Shown: piece by piece, positions 55,535 to 63,927 of the stretch
Position numbering within the stretch: position 1 is the first letter of the stretch
Layout of the letters: every line of letters starts with the position of its first letter
The notes under the pieces: generated by a model
Database searches by the model: none
What the model saw: only the letters and a program-made list of their open reading frames with translations
Told to the model about the DNA's origin: nothing
Program-made: the position numbers and the translations under genes
From: Ignavibacteria bacterium
GTDB lineage: Bacteria > Bacteroidota > Ignavibacteria > Tepidaquicellales > OLB5
Assembly: GCA_017303675.1 (NCBI GenBank)
Contig: JAFLBX010000002.1
Span: 819,091 to 883,090 of the forward strand
Reading direction: 5' to 3'
Length of the DNA: 64,000 nt

Positions 55535-56327
55535 TATACGCGGATTAAACGTTATTGAATTCGGTGAAGAGAACAAACAGGCAATAATCTTTGTGCATGC
55601 ATTCCCTTTATGCAACAGGATGTGGGATAAACAAACCGAAGCGCTGAAGGATAAATTCCGCGTTGTGGTATATGACCTGCGGGGATTCGGTTACAGCGAA
55701 TACGGCGACGGGCATTTTTCGATAGATTCTCATGTAAGCGATCTTATTTCCATTGTTGACAGTATGAAGCTTGATAAGCCGGTTGTATGCGGACTTTCAA
55801 TGGGCGGATATATAACTTTAAGAGCGCTTGAGCTGTACCAAAGCAAATTCAAAGGTGCAATTATTGCCGATTCAAAAGCCGAAGGCGATAACAATCCCAC
55901 AAAACACGCCAGGGCTGAACAGATGAAAATGATTAAGAACGGCCAGCGGGACCAGTTCACAGAAAATTTCATAAAAGCCGCTTTAAGCGAAACAAATTAT
56001 AACGAAAAGCCTGAGATTGTTGAATTCCTTAAGAAAATTATCGGGTGGCAGAAAAATGAAGCTATAACAGGTGCTCTGCTTACACTTGCAGCCAGAACAG
56101 ATACAACAGAAGGACTCGATAAGTTTGACCTGAAAATGCTTATTATGGCTGGTAAAGAAGATAAATTAACTCCACCGGAATTCAGCAAGATCATTTACGG
56201 CAAAACCCGTAATTCTGACTTAAAGCTGATTTCAAATGCAGGCCATTTACCCAACATCGAAAATCCGGATGAATTTAATGCGGCAATACTAGACTTTATG
56301 AAGAGTTATGAAAAAAAGCAGGGTTAA
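55521..56327 (+). CDS. Alpha/beta hydrolase
   Basis: 268 residues. Nucleophile elbow GLSMGG (Ser about residue 94), acid Asp in GKEDKLTPP and His in NAGHLPNIE give the catalytic triad; VHAFPLCNRMW is the oxyanion loop. It hydrolyses an ester, amide or similar bond; the branch resembles 3-oxoadipate enol-lactonase-like hydrolases, but the substrate is unknown. It overlaps the kinase gene by 14 nt, so coupled translation is expected. Confidence 0.85.
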   Translation: MTKHNIRGLNVIEFGEENKQAIIFVHAFPLCNRMWDKQTEALKDKFRVVVYDLRGFGYSEYGDGHFSIDSHVSDLISIVDSMKLDKPVVCGLSMGGYITLRALELYQSKFKGAIIADSKAEGDNNPTKHARAEQMKMIKNGQRDQFTENFIKAALSETNYNEKPEIVEFLKKIIGWQKNEAITGALLTLAARTDTTEGLDKFDLKMLIMAGKEDKLTPPEFSKIIYGKTRNSDLKLISNAGHLPNIENPDEFNAAILDFMKSYEKKQG

Positions 56328-56453
56328 AAATCCAACATAGAATGAGATTGTTTCGTCACTTTGCTGCGCTCATAAATATGAATTTTACAAGCGCAGCTGT
56401 TTACTCCTTCTGGGAAGCAATCCCATAAATTAAAGACAAAAGTCTTGTCTGCT

Positions 56454-57401
56454 TTAACTTAATTTCTTCTTTATTTCCTTTAACATAATATCCGTCATCC
56501 TGGCAAGATCGTATTCATGTTTCCAGCCCCAGTCTGCCCTGGCATCGGCATCATCAATGCTTCCGGGCCATGATTCAGCTATCTGCTGGCGGAAATCAGG
56601 CTTATAGGATATAGTAAATCCGGGAATATGTTTTTTAATTTCTGAAGCCAGTGTTTCCGGGTCAAAGCTAATACCGCTTAAATTGTAGCTTGATCTTATT
56701 TTAACCTTTTCTTCGGGGGCTTCTACAAGGTCAATAGTTGCCCTGATTGCATCAGGCATGAACATCATTGGCAGAAGTGTTTTTTCTGTTAAAAAACATT
56801 CATACTTCCCTGCTTTAATTGCTTCATAAAATATTTCGACAGCGTAATCAGTAGTACCGCCGCCGGCTTCGGTTTTATAGCTTATCAACCCGGGGTAGCG
56901 GACGCTGCGGACATCTACACCGTACTTTTTAAAATAATACTCGCACCATCTTTCGCCTGCCAGCTTGCTGATACCGTATACTGTAGAAGGCTCCATAACT
57001 GTAAGCTGCGGAGTATTAACTTTTGGTGTAGTTGGTCCGAATACCGCAATTGAGCTTGGCCAGAATACTTTTTCAATAATTCCTTCTTTAGCCATATCCA
57101 GGATGCTGAGAAGACTTTTCATGTTCAGGTCCCAGGCTTTCTTCGGATTTTTTTCCGCGCTGCCTGAGAGCATTGCTGCAAGCAGATATACTTTTGATAT
57201 ATCATACTTCTTAAATACAGCGGCTACGCCGCCTTCATCCATAACATCAAGTGTTTCAAACGGACCTGATGACATAACATCATCAGTCGTATTTTTTATA
57301 TCACTTGCAACTACATTTTCATTTCCGAACCTGTTTCTCAGCTCAAGAGTTAAGTCAGAGCCAATTTGTCCGGATGCTCCGATCACTATAATTTTACTCA
57401 T
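56454..57401 (-). CDS. NAD-dependent L-threonine 3-dehydrogenase-like SDR
   Basis: 315 residues. Rossmann motif GASGQIGSD, then WPSSIAVFGP and the YGISK catalytic pair (Tyr-xxx-Lys), with RYPGLISYKTEAGGGTTDYAVEIFYEA typical of the epimerase-like threonine dehydrogenases (key part RYPGLIS and TTDYAVE). It would turn L-threonine into 2-amino-3-oxobutyrate with NAD+. A UDP-sugar epimerase is the other possibility, but the TTDYAVE block speaks against it. The small 60-residue gene overlaps its start by 8 nt. Confidence 0.85.
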   Translation of the reverse strand: MSKIIVIGASGQIGSDLTLELRNRFGNENVVASDIKNTTDDVMSSGPFETLDVMDEGGVAAVFKKYDISKVYLLAAMLSGSAEKNPKKAWDLNMKSLLSILDMAKEGIIEKVFWPSSIAVFGPTTPKVNTPQLTVMEPSTVYGISKLAGERWCEYYFKKYGVDVRSVRYPGLISYKTEAGGGTTDYAVEIFYEAIKAGKYECFLTEKTLLPMMFMPDAIRATIDLVEAPEEKVKIRSSYNLSGISFDPETLASEIKKHIPGFTISYKPDFRQQIAESWPGSIDDADARADWGWKHEYDLARMTDIMLKEIKKKLS

Positions 57402-57576
57402 TTTCTTTATTGGATTTTAAGTCTTTATTTAGGATTATTCTTCGGTTTGTTATGGAATATTTGAATTCCATTTGCATCCAAAGATATTGTAATTTTTCTT
57501 TTGGATTCATTTTAGATAAGGGTTTTTCCAGATGCCCATCGAATAATGGATCAATTTTCTCTATTTTGTTACTCAT
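57394..57576 (-). CDS. Unknown 60-residue protein, translationally coupled
   Basis: It begins MSNKIEKIDPLFDGH and contains LSKMNPKEKLQYLWMQMEF, a helical, basic product without signal or membrane helix. The ATG overlaps the stop of the gene upstream as ATGA, and its own stop overlaps the ATG of the threonine dehydrogenase-like gene by 8 nt. This double overlap is strong evidence that it is translated. No family is recognised. Confidence 0.65.
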   Translation of the reverse strand: MSNKIEKIDPLFDGHLEKPLSKMNPKEKLQYLWMQMEFKYSITNRRIILNKDLKSNKENE

Positions 57577-57983
57577 TTATTCAAACTGGTCTTTAATTTT
57601 CTTTTCAGCTTATCTTGTTTGCTTTTCGGAAGCTCTTTGAATTCTTCCTTAAGCCTTGCTTTATCTTCTTCAGAAAGCTTTTCTGTTTTTCCTGTTTTAA
57701 CTGAATCGTTTTTTTTATTGATATTATCTTCGGTTGAATTTATTGTTTGGGTTGAATGCGTATTTTTTTGTTTTATACTGTCTATTAACTTAACAGTATC
57801 TGTTTTGACCTGTATAACTGTATCACGGTTAAGCGCTTTATCTTCATCTGTTTTTCCTTTCAGCAGGAACTGCCAGATAGTGATTATTGCAGTTATCATA
57901 AGTATAAATGCGCCTGCAATTAAATATGTATCCCTGCTTTTTCGTTTTCCGGGTGAACCCTGCTGTGTATTATCTTCAGCCAT
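57573..57983 (-). CDS. Single-pass membrane protein of unknown function
   Basis: 136 residues: short basic N-terminus (QQGSPGKRKSRD), one membrane helix (about 20-40), then a highly charged Lys/Glu/Asp/Asn-rich tail with helical repeats (KLSEEDKARLKEEFKELPK). Signal-anchor topology would put the tail outside the cytoplasm. It follows the AtuA-like gene by 18 nt and overlaps the 60-residue gene, so it is part of one operon. No family is recognised. Confidence 0.65.
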   Translation of the reverse strand: MAEDNTQQGSPGKRKSRDTYLIAGAFILMITAIITIWQFLLKGKTDEDKALNRDTVIQVKTDTVKLIDSIKQKNTHSTQTINSTEDNINKKNDSVKTGKTEKLSEEDKARLKEEFKELPKSKQDKLKRKLKTSLNK

Positions 57984-58001
57984 TAATTATATTGCATCGT
58001 T

Positions 58002-59363
58002 TTAAATGCCTTCTACAACTACCTGCGGTGTAACTTTGGTTTTTGGAATTAACGCTGGCCAGTATGCAACAACATCACTTGGCTTGGGCCTGCCTCCGGC
58101 GAAGCCGGTTACACTTGGCGGACCCGTCAATATCAGAGGCGCAATTTCCTTGCTGAACCTTTCGATAGTAGCCTTATCCTTTGCACGGACCCCGATCCTC
58201 AGCACAACTTCGCTAAGATCTTCATGGCGTTTTACCAAGGGACCGTGGCAGCTGTTATAACCAAGTAATTCAGTCCTTATTTCATCAAATTTCAATCCAA
58301 GGTCATCAAGCCTTGTGCGCAATATCTTATCAGCAGCTTCTGCTTTTTTTAATGCATCCGGGGCAGAATATGTTAAAGTGGAAAAAGCGCTGTAGCCGTC
58401 ATCGTATGACATTGATACTTTATAAAACTCAGTAGCAGGCTTGCCGGTTATTCCGAATACTTTAACCCTGTCTTTTCCTTCCTGCTCTAGATGAATTGAC
58501 GTGAAATCAGCAACACAATCAGGGGTAATATAATCTGCCGGGTCGCCGATCTCATATAAAAGCTGTTCGCTTACTGTTTCTGTCGAAACTAGTCCGCCAG
58601 TGCCTTCGTGTTTTGTGATATAAAATGTACCGTCCTTATGCGCTTCTACTATTGGAAAGCCTATTCTTGCCAGATCAGGCACTGATTCCCAGTCACCAAG
58701 AAAATTTCCGCCTGAAGCCTGTCCGCCGCACTCAATAATATGACCGGCAATAGTTCCCGCTGACATCTTGTTAAAATCATTCATATCCCAGCCAAACTCA
58801 TATATCATAGGTGCAAGCGTTAAGCCAGTATCAGTAACTCTGCCTGTGATAACAATATCAGCGCCCTGCTGCAAAGCCTGTACAACAGGCAATGCGCCAA
58901 AGTAAACATTAGCGCTTAATATTTTATCTTTTATTGCCGCTGCGCTTTCGCCGGTTTCCATGTTCTTTAACAAAACACCTTCACTTAGCAATGAATCTAT
59001 ATTATCAAGGATATTGTCGCCCATTACAATACCTATCTTGATGCCGCTTATACCTATCTTACGGGCAACTTCAAAAATAGCATCCCGGCAGGCTAATGGA
59101 TTTACACCGCCGCCATTGGTTATAACTTTAAATTTCTTTTCTTTTAATAACGGGAGCAGCCTTTCCATAAGGGGGGGAATGTCACGGGCATAGCCGAATG
59201 CGGGATTCTTTAATTTTTGTTTCTGCAAAATAGACATTGTTACCTCGGCAAGGTAATCCATCATTAAATAATCAATATCGCCTTTTGATGCCTGGTGTAC
59301 CGGAGCATCAATAAGATCTCCCCAAAATCCCTGCCCTGAAGCAATCTTTATAATATCTTTCAT
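58002..59363 (-). CDS. AtuA/DUF1446-family protein
   Basis: 453 residues from the ATG at 59363; the family opens IIKIASGQGFWGDLIDAP and an upstream 12-codon extension is atypical. DUF1446 blocks include VITNGGGVNPLACRDA, GADIVITGRVTDTGLTLAP and GHIIECGGQASGGNF. The family is needed for acyclic-terpene and related acid catabolism in Pseudomonas (AtuA), but its reaction is not known. Acyl-CoA carboxylase genes, its usual partners, are missing here. It heads an operon of four; a TAAATTTG box is at 59395-59388 (minus) without a -33 match. Confidence 0.85.
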   Translation of the reverse strand: MKDIIKIASGQGFWGDLIDAPVHQASKGDIDYLMMDYLAEVTMSILQKQKLKNPAFGYARDIPPLMERLLPLLKEKKFKVITNGGGVNPLACRDAIFEVARKIGISGIKIGIVMGDNILDNIDSLLSEGVLLKNMETGESAAAIKDKILSANVYFGALPVVQALQQGADIVITGRVTDTGLTLAPMIYEFGWDMNDFNKMSAGTIAGHIIECGGQASGGNFLGDWESVPDLARIGFPIVEAHKDGTFYITKHEGTGGLVSTETVSEQLLYEIGDPADYITPDCVADFTSIHLEQEGKDRVKVFGITGKPATEFYKVSMSYDDGYSAFSTLTYSAPDALKKAEAADKILRTRLDDLGLKFDEIRTELLGYNSCHGPLVKRHEDLSEVVLRIGVRAKDKATIERFSKEIAPLILTGPPSVTGFAGGRPKPSDVVAYWPALIPKTKVTPQVVVEGI

Positions 59364-59419
59364 TGAACTGTTTTTAGTAAATTTATACAAATTTACCAAA
59401 AAAAGATGAGATTTAAAAT

Positions 59420-59451
59420 TAAAAATCCCCTCTCAAACATCAAGAGGGGAT
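59420..59451 (-). terminator. Rho-independent terminator of the T9SS BNR gene
   Basis: ATCCCCTCT (59425-59433) pairs with AGAGGGGAT (59443-59451); minus-strand T run follows. Confidence 0.85.
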
Positions 59452-59480
59452 AGTTTTAAGTGATCTTTGAAGCGAAAAAT

Positions 59481-60935
59481 TTATTTAAGAAGTATCATTT
59501 TTTTGGTCTCTGTAAAGACTGTCATACCACCGGCATCAGGATCGTTGACAGTTATGGAATAAAAATAAATTCCGCTGCTTAATCCATCAGAATTAAACTC
59601 CAGTGTTTCGCCGAATGAGTTCATAATTTTATCAGCAAGAACTGTAACCAGCTTCCCGTTGAGATCAAATACCGCTACCTTTACATTAACCCCGGTTTTT
59701 GGTACCTGGTAAAATATTTTTGTAACAGGGTTAAACGGATTTGGATAGTTCTGATTCAGCATGTAGGTTTGTGGAATCATCGGGTCAGGATCACCAACTG
59801 CAAGCGGCGGCCAGGAATACTCAAATACACCCTGCCCTGTTATGACAGTAGGATGCGCAACCGCTGCGAATATAGTTGTATCACCTGTAGTTTTGAAATC
59901 AAGCCCGCGTACAGTATATGTATTTAGCATTAAGCCGTTATTAAAAGGCAGCCAGCTTTGCCCCTGGTCAGTTGACCTGAATACGCCGACATTAGCGTTT
60001 GTGGCATTACCCATGCCGACAAAAAAATCTGTGGAGCTGCCGTATCTGATAATCTGTGAACGCGGCAGTGAACCGACTGTGTTCGGAATACCATTATTTC
60101 TCCTTACCCACAGGCTGCCGCCGTTCGTTGATACATACATTCCACCGCCAAGAGTATCAGTATTGATAAACAGTCCGGCCAGCAATACTGCTGTATCCGT
60201 CCTGCTGACGCTGATATTTCTGATAGGCTTGATATCTGTGGTAAGTGATGGAAGTCCGTTGCTGATATCAGACCAACTACCGCCGGCATTGACTGATTTA
60301 TATATTTTTGATGGACCCGTAGATGGCGGCGAAAAAGATGTACCGGCATAAATAACGTTAGGGTTAAGCGGATTTATTGTAACGCATAAAAAATTCTTAA
60401 TTGTTCCTACCCCGGATACTGAAGGCGACCATGTTGCGCCGGCATCTGTGGTTTTATACAATCCGTTAACGGAATTATTCGCGCCGTCAAAAACTGTACA
60501 GTATGCAGTACTTGGGTTTGATTGATCAATAGCAATTGCCTGAATGTTCAATGCGGTTTCGGATATGCCGGTTACTACTCTTGACCAGCTTGTGCCGCCA
60601 TCACTTGAGCGGTACACACCCGGATCAGTCCCGGTATTGGTTGAACCGCACATCACAATATTGGCATTTGATGGCGCTACAGCAACACACTGCAGTATCA
60701 GGTTATTCAGGCCTGTATTTACCTGAACCCAGTTCAATCCGGCATTTGTACTTTTCCACATACCGGTAGAATTACTGGCCGCGTAAATGACCTGCTGGTT
60801 CGAAGGGGCTACCGCTATACCCCAAATTTGTCCGGCACTGCTTAATGACTGCGTCCATGTATTTGGACCGTCATCAACATACATCGAAAAGAATGAAATT
60901 AAAGCAAGAAGAGCAATGAAGAATAGTTTTTTCAT
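59481..60935 (-). CDS. Secreted BNR/sialidase-like propeller protein with T9SS sorting domain
   Basis: 484 residues with a signal peptide. Repeats of the type YRSSDGGTSWSRV, YKTTDAGATWSP and YKSVNAGGSWSD are Asp-box/BNR motifs and should form a 6- to 7-bladed propeller. No sialidase Arg triad was recognised. The sorting domain starts LNQNYPNPFNPVTKI and ends KKMILLK, with a slightly longer loop (VNDPDAGGMTVFTET) before the last strand. A strong AGGAGG site is 7 nt before the ATG. A terminator follows. Confidence 0.85.
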   Translation of the reverse strand: MKKLFFIALLALISFFSMYVDDGPNTWTQSLSSAGQIWGIAVAPSNQQVIYAASNSTGMWKSTNAGLNWVQVNTGLNNLILQCVAVAPSNANIVMCGSTNTGTDPGVYRSSDGGTSWSRVVTGISETALNIQAIAIDQSNPSTAYCTVFDGANNSVNGLYKTTDAGATWSPSVSGVGTIKNFLCVTINPLNPNVIYAGTSFSPPSTGPSKIYKSVNAGGSWSDISNGLPSLTTDIKPIRNISVSRTDTAVLLAGLFINTDTLGGGMYVSTNGGSLWVRRNNGIPNTVGSLPRSQIIRYGSSTDFFVGMGNATNANVGVFRSTDQGQSWLPFNNGLMLNTYTVRGLDFKTTGDTTIFAAVAHPTVITGQGVFEYSWPPLAVGDPDPMIPQTYMLNQNYPNPFNPVTKIFYQVPKTGVNVKVAVFDLNGKLVTVLADKIMNSFGETLEFNSDGLSSGIYFYSITVNDPDAGGMTVFTETKKMILLK

Positions 60936-61083
60936 TTGAAACCTCCTGTATAATTTAATTGGTGAGTTTATTTTTAAATTTATAAAACAGGAAGAATAGA
61001 GTATGAGAAACTAATCTATTAATATTAATAAGTCAATACTATTTCAAGGGTTTAATCGGGGATAAAAATCATATTTTCACAGA

Positions 61084-62034
61084 TCATAATGATAAAACGG
61101 CATTATCATATTCTTTAAGCAGGTTCTGAACAATAGTTTTTACAGGCAGAATTTCATTTACTAAGCCGCTGGATTGTCCCATTTCAAGCTCGCCTTCATC
61201 AAGATCGCCTTCAAAAATTCCTTTCATTTCTCTTTTGCGGCCGAGTAATTCTGTAAGCTCTTCTGCTGTAGCTCCGCTTTGTTCAGCTTTTATTACTTCT
61301 TCGGCAAATTTATTTTTGAACAATCTTACCGGGTTAAGCTTTTTCATAATAAGATAAGTATCGTTATCTTTTGCTTCTACTATCTTATTTTTATAAACAT
61401 CACTGCTTGAAGCCTCCATTGAAGCTGCGAATCTGGTTCCTATTTGAACTCCTTCTGCGCCTATAGCCATACATGCAGCTATCTGTCCCCCGGTCGCTAT
61501 TCCACCGGCTGCAATTACCGGAATTTCCAGGGCTTGTGATACCTGGGGAACGAGGCAAAGAGTTGTAATTTCATCAATGCCGTTATGTCCGCCGGCTTCG
61601 AAACCTTCGGCAACAACTGCGTCACAGCCTGCATCCTGCGCTTTGAGCGCGTGTTTTACCGATGCAACTACATGTACCCAGGTAATATCGTTTTCCCTGA
61701 AAATATTTGAAAAGGCTTTGGGATTTCCCGCTGAGGAAAAAACAATTTTTATTTCTTCCTTTAAAATAGTTTTTATTAATTCATTGATATCACCGCGAAT
61801 CAAAGGAATGTTCACACCGAATGAAGGAGAGATATTTTTTTCCTTAAAATAATTCCTGCATTTGGTTATATGTTCGCTTAGAAGCTCCGGTTTCATAGAG
61901 CCTGCCCCGATCAACCCCAAACATCCGTTTTCTGATGCTGCTGATGCAAGACGCCATCCGGAAGTCCATACCATACCAGCCTGAATGATCGGGTATTTTA
62001 TCCCGAACAGAGTATTTACGCGGGTTTGCTTCAA
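61084..62034 (-). CDS. Nitronate monooxygenase / FabK-like flavoprotein
   Basis: 316 residues from a TTG start; the first ATG (21 codons later) would remove the beginning of the barrel. FMN-barrel motifs: YPIIQAGMVWTSG, GLIGAGSMKP, AEGFEAGGHNG (catalytic His), IAAGGIATGGQIAACMA and GVQIGTRFAA. The group covers nitronate monooxygenases and the enoyl-ACP reductase FabK; the latter is possible, since the sequence cannot separate them. It follows ribH by 9 nt and ends the PHP-ribH operon. Confidence 0.85.
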   Translation of the reverse strand: MKQTRVNTLFGIKYPIIQAGMVWTSGWRLASAASENGCLGLIGAGSMKPELLSEHITKCRNYFKEKNISPSFGVNIPLIRGDINELIKTILKEEIKIVFSSAGNPKAFSNIFRENDITWVHVVASVKHALKAQDAGCDAVVAEGFEAGGHNGIDEITTLCLVPQVSQALEIPVIAAGGIATGGQIAACMAIGAEGVQIGTRFAASMEASSSDVYKNKIVEAKDNDTYLIMKKLNPVRLFKNKFAEEVIKAEQSGATAEELTELLGRKREMKGIFEGDLDEGELEMGQSSGLVNEILPVKTIVQNLLKEYDNAVLSL

Positions 62035-62043
62035 TTTTTAAAA

Positions 62044-62520
62044 TTATATTTCTTTTAGTATCCTGATCATATCCAGTACAGCCGATGCCGCTTCCCTGCC
62101 TTTATTATGCTCATCATCAGAGGAACGTTTTACTGCCTGTTCATCTGTGTAACAAGTAAGCACTCCAAACGAAACCGGCATTGCATATTCAAGATTTAAT
62201 GTCATTATCCCGTTTGATACTGCATTGGAAATATACTCAAAGTGAGCTGTTTCACCTTTAATAACTGCACCAAGACAGATAACCCCGCAGTATTTACCGC
62301 TCATGCAGAGGTGTTTTGCTGTTAACGGAATTTCATACGCGCCAGGGACATGAATAACACTGATATTTTTATCATCATATTTATTTTCATGCAGCACGCT
62401 CATCGCTCCCTTAAGCAAGCCTTCTGTCACTTCTTCATTAAACCTGCTCACTATTACGGCTATTTTGCCGGAGCCTTTTTTAGTGGTTTTCCTTGAAATT
62501 TTCTTTTTACTTTTAGCCAT
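62044..62520 (-). CDS. ribH: 6,7-dimethyl-8-ribityllumazine synthase
   Basis: 158 residues. The signature strands VIVSRFNEEVTEGLLKGA, HVPGAYEIP, GAVIKGETAHFEYI (His as general base) and SFGVLTCYTDEQA are all present. It joins the pyrimidine and butanone-phosphate precursors of riboflavin, usually as a 60-mer shell. A basic N-terminus (SKKKISRKTTKKG) precedes the fold. The start is 5 nt after the stop of the PHP gene, and the flavoprotein gene follows; no other rib gene is nearby. Confidence 0.95.
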   Translation of the reverse strand: MAKSKKKISRKTTKKGSGKIAVIVSRFNEEVTEGLLKGAMSVLHENKYDDKNISVIHVPGAYEIPLTAKHLCMSGKYCGVICLGAVIKGETAHFEYISNAVSNGIMTLNLEYAMPVSFGVLTCYTDEQAVKRSSDDEHNKGREAASAVLDMIRILKEI

Positions 62521-62525
62521 TTTTT

Positions 62526-63374
62526 TTAAACTTTAAACAATCGGTTTTTCATTGCGGTTATCTTGATCTCAGGTATATAATATCTTCCAAGTATTGAAAC
62601 ATCATTAATCCTGCCGCCGTGGAAATCACTTCCCCCGCTTTCAAGCAGGAAATACTGCGAAGCAATATCCCTGAAATATTCAATATCATAATCTGAATGT
62701 GAAGGGTGCACTACTTCAATGCCGTCAATCCCGAACTCAATCATCTCAAACAGCGAATTGTTGTGCCGCATGCTTTTACCAGGATGTGCAACAAATGATA
62801 AACCGCCGCACCTGCTGATAAGCGATATTGCATCTTTGGTTGAAATGTTTGGCTTCTTAACATAAGCGGGCTTATCATCACCGATGTACTTATTAAATGC
62901 ATCGTAATAATTATTGACAAAACCACCTTCTATTAATGCTATTGCTATATGCGGCCTGCCAACTGAACCATTGCCTTTTACCTGGGAAAGCACATCCTGC
63001 ATTTGTATAGCCATCCCAAGTTCATTCAGTTTTTCAACTATCTTCTGTGCGCGTTTCATTCTTTCACTGCGGAAGTTCTGAAGGTAATTGAGCAGTTCAG
63101 GATTTTTATGGTCAAAATAATAAGCAAGTATATGGGTTTCTTTACCGTTATGCTCTGCGCTTATTTCCGTTCCGGGAATAAGCTCAATATTATATCCTGA
63201 AGCAATTTCCATTGCTTCATCAATTGCATCAACGTTATCGTGATCGGTAATTGCAAGATGAGTTAAGCCGGCTGTTTTGGCTTTTTGAATTAATTCTTCA
63301 GGTGTATGATAACCATCGGAAAAGTGAGTGTGAGTATGAAGATCAGCCTTAATATCAGAGTCAACGCTGCCCAT
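62526..63374 (-). CDS. PHP-domain phosphoesterase (TrpH/YciV-like)
   Basis: 282 residues from the ATG at 63374; the frame is open 15 codons earlier, but the domain starts KADLHTHTHFSDG. PHP metal residues are visible: HTHTHFSDG, AITDHDN, PGTEISAE, HILAYYFD, FVAHPG and SGGSDFHGG. The E. coli homologue degrades 3',5'-nucleoside bisphosphates and RNA ends; metal-dependent cleavage is likely. It is first of the PHP-ribH-flavoprotein operon (5- and 9-nt gaps). Confidence 0.88.
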   Translation of the reverse strand: MGSVDSDIKADLHTHTHFSDGYHTPEELIQKAKTAGLTHLAITDHDNVDAIDEAMEIASGYNIELIPGTEISAEHNGKETHILAYYFDHKNPELLNYLQNFRSERMKRAQKIVEKLNELGMAIQMQDVLSQVKGNGSVGRPHIAIALIEGGFVNNYYDAFNKYIGDDKPAYVKKPNISTKDAISLISRCGGLSFVAHPGKSMRHNNSLFEMIEFGIDGIEVVHPSHSDYDIEYFRDIASQYFLLESGGSDFHGGRINDVSILGRYYIPEIKITAMKNRLFKV

Positions 63375-63563
63375 GCTGTATTGACTTATGCAGAAAAAGG
63401 AATGCCGGAATATCAGCAATTGGTTTTATAATCCTTAACGGGATTGCTGCAGAACCCGAAGAAACTGAGCAAACATTCCTTAAATAAAGCCCGAAATGTG
63501 GAATTATGGACTAAATCCTGCGGTTTTTCTCCTTAAAATCGAAGAATTTAAATTGGTTAATTG

Positions 63564-63637
63564 TACCGGAGGAGGGACTTGAACCCCCGACCTGCGGATT
63601 ATGATTCCGACGCTCTAACCACCTGAGCTACTCCGGC
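63564..63637 (-). tRNA. tRNA with anticodon CAU (Met or Ile2)
   Basis: 74 nt. Acceptor GCCGGAG pairs with CTCCGGT (one G-U), D arm GCTC...GAGC, anticodon loop ATCATAA (CAT) on a 4-bp-plus-mismatch stem (TCGGA/TCCGC), variable AGGTC and T arm GGGGG TTCAAGT CCCTC. CCA is not encoded. The elongator-Met form and the Ile2 form (lysidine-modified C34) cannot be told apart by eye. A T-C mismatch closes the top of the anticodon stem. Confidence 0.9.
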
Positions 63638-63649
63638 TTTACTTAATTA

Positions 63650-63685
63650 TACCGGATTCGTCAGGCAGGCCTGAGCTACTCCGGC
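63650..63685 (-). pseudogene. Broken partial copy of the CAU tRNA
   Basis: TACCGGA at 63650-63656 and CCTGAGCTACTCCGGC at 63670-63685 match the two ends of the tRNA gene (3' end and acceptor/D arm), with only 13 unrelated bases between. It looks like a tandem duplicate with an internal deletion or an integration scar. No other gene is seen in 63638-63927. Confidence 0.65.
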
Positions 63686-63927
63686 GTAATTCTATAATTT
63701 ACAAATATGCTTAAAATTTGAAAATTATTCAAGGGAGAAGTAAGGTGAGTTATTCAGTAATTTTAATTACTTCTATCACAGATTTAAAAGAACATATAAG
63801 TGCCGCTGTAAATTAAACTGAAACAAAAACAAAAATTTTTCCGGAGATTATGACTCCCGATACATTTATAATAATAGTTGTAAAATGTATATTTGAAAAA
63901 TGAATTTAACATGAAAGGAATACTATA

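Noticed and set aside
57619-58005. 128-codon plus-strand frame opposite the membrane protein gene
   Set aside because: The minus-strand operon has overlaps and consistent coding; the antisense product is a shadow with Ser/Leu/Val bias.
59842-60351. 169-codon plus-strand frame opposite the BNR protein
   Set aside because: Shadow of a gene with signal peptide, propeller repeats and sorting domain.
63250-63560. Possible riboswitch (FMN) upstream of the ribH operon
   Set aside because: No FMN-box elements were recognised in the leader of the PHP gene or before ribH.
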